From: Candidatus Finniella inopinata
Lineage (GTDB): Bacteria > Pseudomonadota > Alphaproteobacteria > Paracaedibacterales > CAITNM01
DNA length: 8,442 bases
Reading direction: 5' to 3'
Assembly: GCA_945903885.1 (NCBI GenBank)
Contig: CAMDPB010000036.1
Coordinates: 1 to 8,442 of the forward strand
A model generated the notes under the pieces. The model had not been told where the DNA came from. It saw nothing but the letters and a program-made list of their open reading frames with translations, and ran no database searches. The position numbers and the translations under genes are program-made. Below, piece after piece: positions 6,675-8,442 of this stretch. Numbering within the stretch: the first letter of the stretch is position 1; each line of letters begins with the position of its first letter.

Positions 6675-6819
6675 ATATAAATACTTTCCCGCAATAAGTA
6701 CACTCTATTCGATCATCTGTTTGAATAGATAAATAAACGCGTGGGTGACCAAGAGTTTTTCCATCTATTGAGCCATCACACATAATTTCTTTTTCATAAA
6801 CAACAACTGATTCATGCAT
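6655..6819 (-). CDS. Small CHCC zinc-finger protein (zf-CHCC / NDUFS6-like)
   Basis: A 54-residue protein, easily missed because of its size. It carries Cys14-x-Gly, then LGHPRVYL with His25, then C40-x2-C43 followed by G44-K-V-F47: the zf-CHCC pattern, in which one His and three Cys bind zinc. The family includes the zinc subunit NDUFS6 of mitochondrial complex I and small alphaproteobacterial homologues; a role in complex I here is inference. ATG 6819 sits inside the end of hisS (8-base overlap, in another frame) and TAA at 6657-6655 lies inside the start of ygfZ (20-base overlap). There is no clear Shine-Dalgarno of its own, so translation is probably coupled to hisS. Overlaps at both ends, a conserved motif and full open frame make this a confident gene. 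Confidence 0.88.
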   Translation of the reverse strand: MHESVVVYEKEIMCDGSIDGKTLGHPRVYLSIQTDDRIECTYCGKVFIYDNSQN

Positions 6820-8068
6820 GTTCTGCACACATCATCTCAAGCACTTCGTTATTTTTCATCGTGCGTTCTTTTTGTGGATGATCTTGGGGTAAACTTAAGT
6901 CTTTAACCTTAACCGTATTTGTTTTTGTTTCTTCTTCACCAATGATAATAGCAAAGCGTGCACCAAGTTTGTCGGCATCTTTAAAAGCTTTTCCTGGGTT
7001 TGTTTTATAAAGTATTTCGCAGACCTTACCTTTTTCTCGGAAAGCTTTAGCAAGCTGTACTGCCTTAGAGAAATAATCACCGATAACAATCAAGACAATA
7101 GGCGTTGGTTTTGCAAACGTCCTATTTTCTAAAAGCAAAGCAATACGATCAACGCCCATACCCCAACCAACCGCTGGGATAGCTGGCCCACCCATATGCT
7201 GAACTAAACCATCGTATCTGCCGCCACCCAAGACAGCATCCTGAGCTCCTAAATTATTACTTTTAAACTCAAAGGCAGTATGGGTGTAGTAATCAAGGCC
7301 ACGCACCAAAGTGGGATCAAGAGTATATTTAATACCAAGCAATTCTAAACCTTCGCACACTTTTTCAAAAAACTGAGCAGCTGAAGCTGTTAAATATGCT
7401 GAAATTTTTGGAGCATTTTCTGCAATATGTTTGTCGTTTAAATCTTTAGAATCCAAAATACGCATAGGGTTTTTATCTAATCGTTGCTGACTATCTTCAG
7501 AAAGCTCACTTCGATATTTAGAAAAATACTCAATTAAAGCAACGCGATAGGCATCTCTGCTTTGCGAATCTCCTATGGTATTTAAGTGTAAGCTTGCATT
7601 AATTTCTAATCGATCAAGAATTTGTTGTGCTAAGTCTAATATTTCAACATCCGCACAAGGGTTATCTACCCCAAAGAATTCAACTCCAAACTGATGTAAT
7701 TGCCTATATCTACCGCGTTGAGGTCTTTCGTACCTAAACATTGGCCCATAGTAGCAATATTTTAATGGCAATTGTTGAGTAAGACTATTTGACAGAAGTG
7801 CCCGCACCACAGGCGCTGTACCTTCAGGCCGCAAAGTGATTTCCTCACCCCCACGATCCGAAAACGTATACATTTCTTTGCCAACGATATCGCTAGTTTC
7901 ACCTACAGCCCGATTAAAAACCCCAGTGTATTCAAAAATTGGTGTATCAATACGTTCAAACCCAAACTGGCGAGCTGTTGAAAAGGTAGTATCTTGAATG
8001 TATTGAATACACCTTGCAAAATCACCTAGAAAATCACGAGTTCCTCGAACAGGCTGTAATTTAGTCAT
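6812..8068 (-). CDS. hisS: Histidine-tRNA ligase
   Basis: Class II aminoacyl-tRNA synthetase charging tRNA-His; cytoplasmic, normally a homodimer. The 418 residues match the usual bacterial length. In order: N-terminal PVRGTRDF (6-13); motif 1 region FGFERIDTPIFE (35-46); LRPEGT (79-84); motif 2 FRYERPQRGRYRQLHQFGVE (111-130); HisRS-specific LVRGLDYYTHTAFEF (254-268), in which Arg256 aligns with the catalytic Arg259 of E. coli; GGGRYDGL (281-288); motif 3 AVGWGMGVDRI (299-309); and an anticodon-binding domain from about 321 with GDYFSKA and ILYKTNPGKAFKDADKLGA. The motif 2 loop is the canonical bacterial form, not the divergent form of alphaproteobacteria whose tRNA-His lacks G-1. ATG 8068 has an AGGG about ten bases upstream and a promoter at 8130-8102. 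It is first gene of the hisS-zf-ygfZ-motA-like cluster; TGA stop overlaps the next start. Confidence 0.97.
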   Translation of the reverse strand: MTKLQPVRGTRDFLGDFARCIQYIQDTTFSTARQFGFERIDTPIFEYTGVFNRAVGETSDIVGKEMYTFSDRGGEEITLRPEGTAPVVRALLSNSLTQQLPLKYCYYGPMFRYERPQRGRYRQLHQFGVEFFGVDNPCADVEILDLAQQILDRLEINASLHLNTIGDSQSRDAYRVALIEYFSKYRSELSEDSQQRLDKNPMRILDSKDLNDKHIAENAPKISAYLTASAAQFFEKVCEGLELLGIKYTLDPTLVRGLDYYTHTAFEFKSNNLGAQDAVLGGGRYDGLVQHMGGPAIPAVGWGMGVDRIALLLENRTFAKPTPIVLIVIGDYFSKAVQLAKAFREKGKVCEILYKTNPGKAFKDADKLGARFAIIIGEEETKTNTVKVKDLSLPQDHPQKERTMKNNEVLEMMCAEHA

Positions 8069-8101
8069 ATTATTAATACCCTAACGAGTTGAATTTCATA
8101 A

Positions 8102-8130
8102 AATATGAGAGGGAAGCTTCGAAAGGTCAA
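8102..8130 (-). promoter_or_regulatory. Sigma70-type promoter for the hisS cluster
   Basis: On the minus strand TTGACC (-35, 5 of 6 to consensus) at 8130-8125, a 17-base spacer and CATATT (-10, 4 of 6) at 8107-8102. Predicted transcription start is near 8095, a leader of about 27 bases before the hisS ATG. It lies wholly within the 65-base gap after flgC, so hisS and the genes behind it can be transcribed independently of the flagellar gene. No T-box or other long leader fits in the space. Confidence 0.55.
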
Positions 8131-8133
8131 GCA

Positions 8134-8442
8134 CTAGTTGTTCTTCAAAAGATTTATTGTATTTTGCAACATAGCTAAAATACGTTCATATACTTTTAGG
8201 TTACCTTCGTGACTACGAGATGCTTCTCGCATGTCTGACATTTCGAGAACTGATTTTACGTTTGATTCATACACGAAACCACTTTTATCTGCCGCAGGAT
8301 CTTCAGGAGCAAACACCTTAGGAAAAGGAGATTTGTCATAACGAATTTTTCCTAAAGTTATAAGTTCAGCCTTTGTTTTCTTATCATAAAATGTTTTGAA
8401 AGAAGGAATACGGCGTCTGTAAGGCATCACACCCGGAACGGT
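8134..8442 (-). CDS. flgC: Flagellar basal-body rod protein FlgC, C-terminal part (cut by window edge)
   Basis: FlgC is a proximal-rod subunit of the flagellar basal body in the periplasm, exported by the flagellar type III apparatus. The frame is open to the right edge: codons for TVPG precede the GTG at 8430, and a PYRRRIPSF segment follows, matching the PYRR region in the middle of alphaproteobacterial FlgC, so neither GTG 8430 nor ATG 8427 is the real start. Visible are 102 codons of an expected ~135. Family features: F-P-x-V-F-x-P-x-D-P-A-A-D-x-x-G-F-V (about 41-58 of the visible part), S-N-V, EMSDMREASRSHEGNL (the conserved EM-DM-EA-RS-EANL helix) and a C-terminal helix ending LLKNN. 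TAG stop at 8136-8134. It implies flagellar genes to the right of the window; whether a full flagellum is made cannot be judged here. Confidence 0.88.
   Translation of the reverse strand, partial: TVPGVMPYRRRIPSFKTFYDKKTKAELITLGKIRYDKSPFPKVFAPEDPAADKSGFVYESNVKSVLEMSDMREASRSHEGNLKVYERILAMLQNTINLLKNN

Noticed and set aside
8113..8120. Perfect 8-base palindrome GAAGCTTC in the hisS promoter spacer, as an operator
   Set aside because: Eight bases are too short for a confident operator and no second copy was seen elsewhere in the window.
1..8442. tRNA, rRNA, CRISPR, insertion sequences, attachment sites
   Set aside because: No cloverleaf-like sequence, regular spacer-repeat array, transposase frame or flanking inverted repeats could be found by reading.

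Overview
The window is AT-rich, densely packed bacterial DNA that looks alphaproteobacterial, most likely from an intracellular or host-associated lineage of the Holosporales/Rickettsiales kind. The evidence is: a long (478-residue) Rickettsia/Thermus-type isocitrate dehydrogenase rather than the ~400-residue form of most free-living Alphaproteobacteria; an alphaproteobacterial-style FlgC C-terminus; an alphaproteobacterial-style MotA/TolQ/ExbB protein with a long coiled-coil tail; a tiny CHCC zinc-finger protein; and a secreted, effector-like orphan. The taxonomic placement is inference from family resemblance, not a database match.

Layout. 1-1647 (+) is the 3' part of an acetoacetate-CoA ligase gene, open at the left edge. 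It converges with icd (1668-3104, -) across a 20-base gap. The 197-base divergent spacer 3105-3301 carries a possible icd promoter and a good promoter (TTGACT, 17 bases, extended -10) for the gene at 3302-4720 (+). That gene encodes a 472-residue protein with a signal peptide, a central His-rich motif set resembling HNH/EndoVII (LHH-type) nuclease toxins, and a Ser/Asp-rich tail with basic clusters. Its 3' end overlaps, tail to tail, a MotA/TolQ/ExbB-family gene on the minus strand.

The right half (4677-8442) is all minus strand. In transcription order: the 3' part of flgC (open at the right edge); then hisS with its own sigma70-like promoter; then a 54-codon CHCC zinc-finger gene overlapping hisS by 8 bases; then ygfZ overlapping the zinc-finger gene by 20 bases; then the MotA/TolQ/ExbB gene. 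The overlaps suggest one translationally coupled operon, hisS-zf-ygfZ-motA-like.

The two strongest things to follow up are the putative secreted nuclease/effector at 3302-4720, and the MotA/TolQ/ExbB gene, which is cut into two in-frame pieces by a single TAG codon at 5591-5589. The N-terminal piece encodes the first two membrane helices and the C-terminal piece the channel core and coiled coil. TAG is the normal stop of five other genes in the window, so this is not code reassignment. No RNA gene, insertion sequence, CRISPR array or origin was seen, and no stretch over 300 bases lacks a gene.
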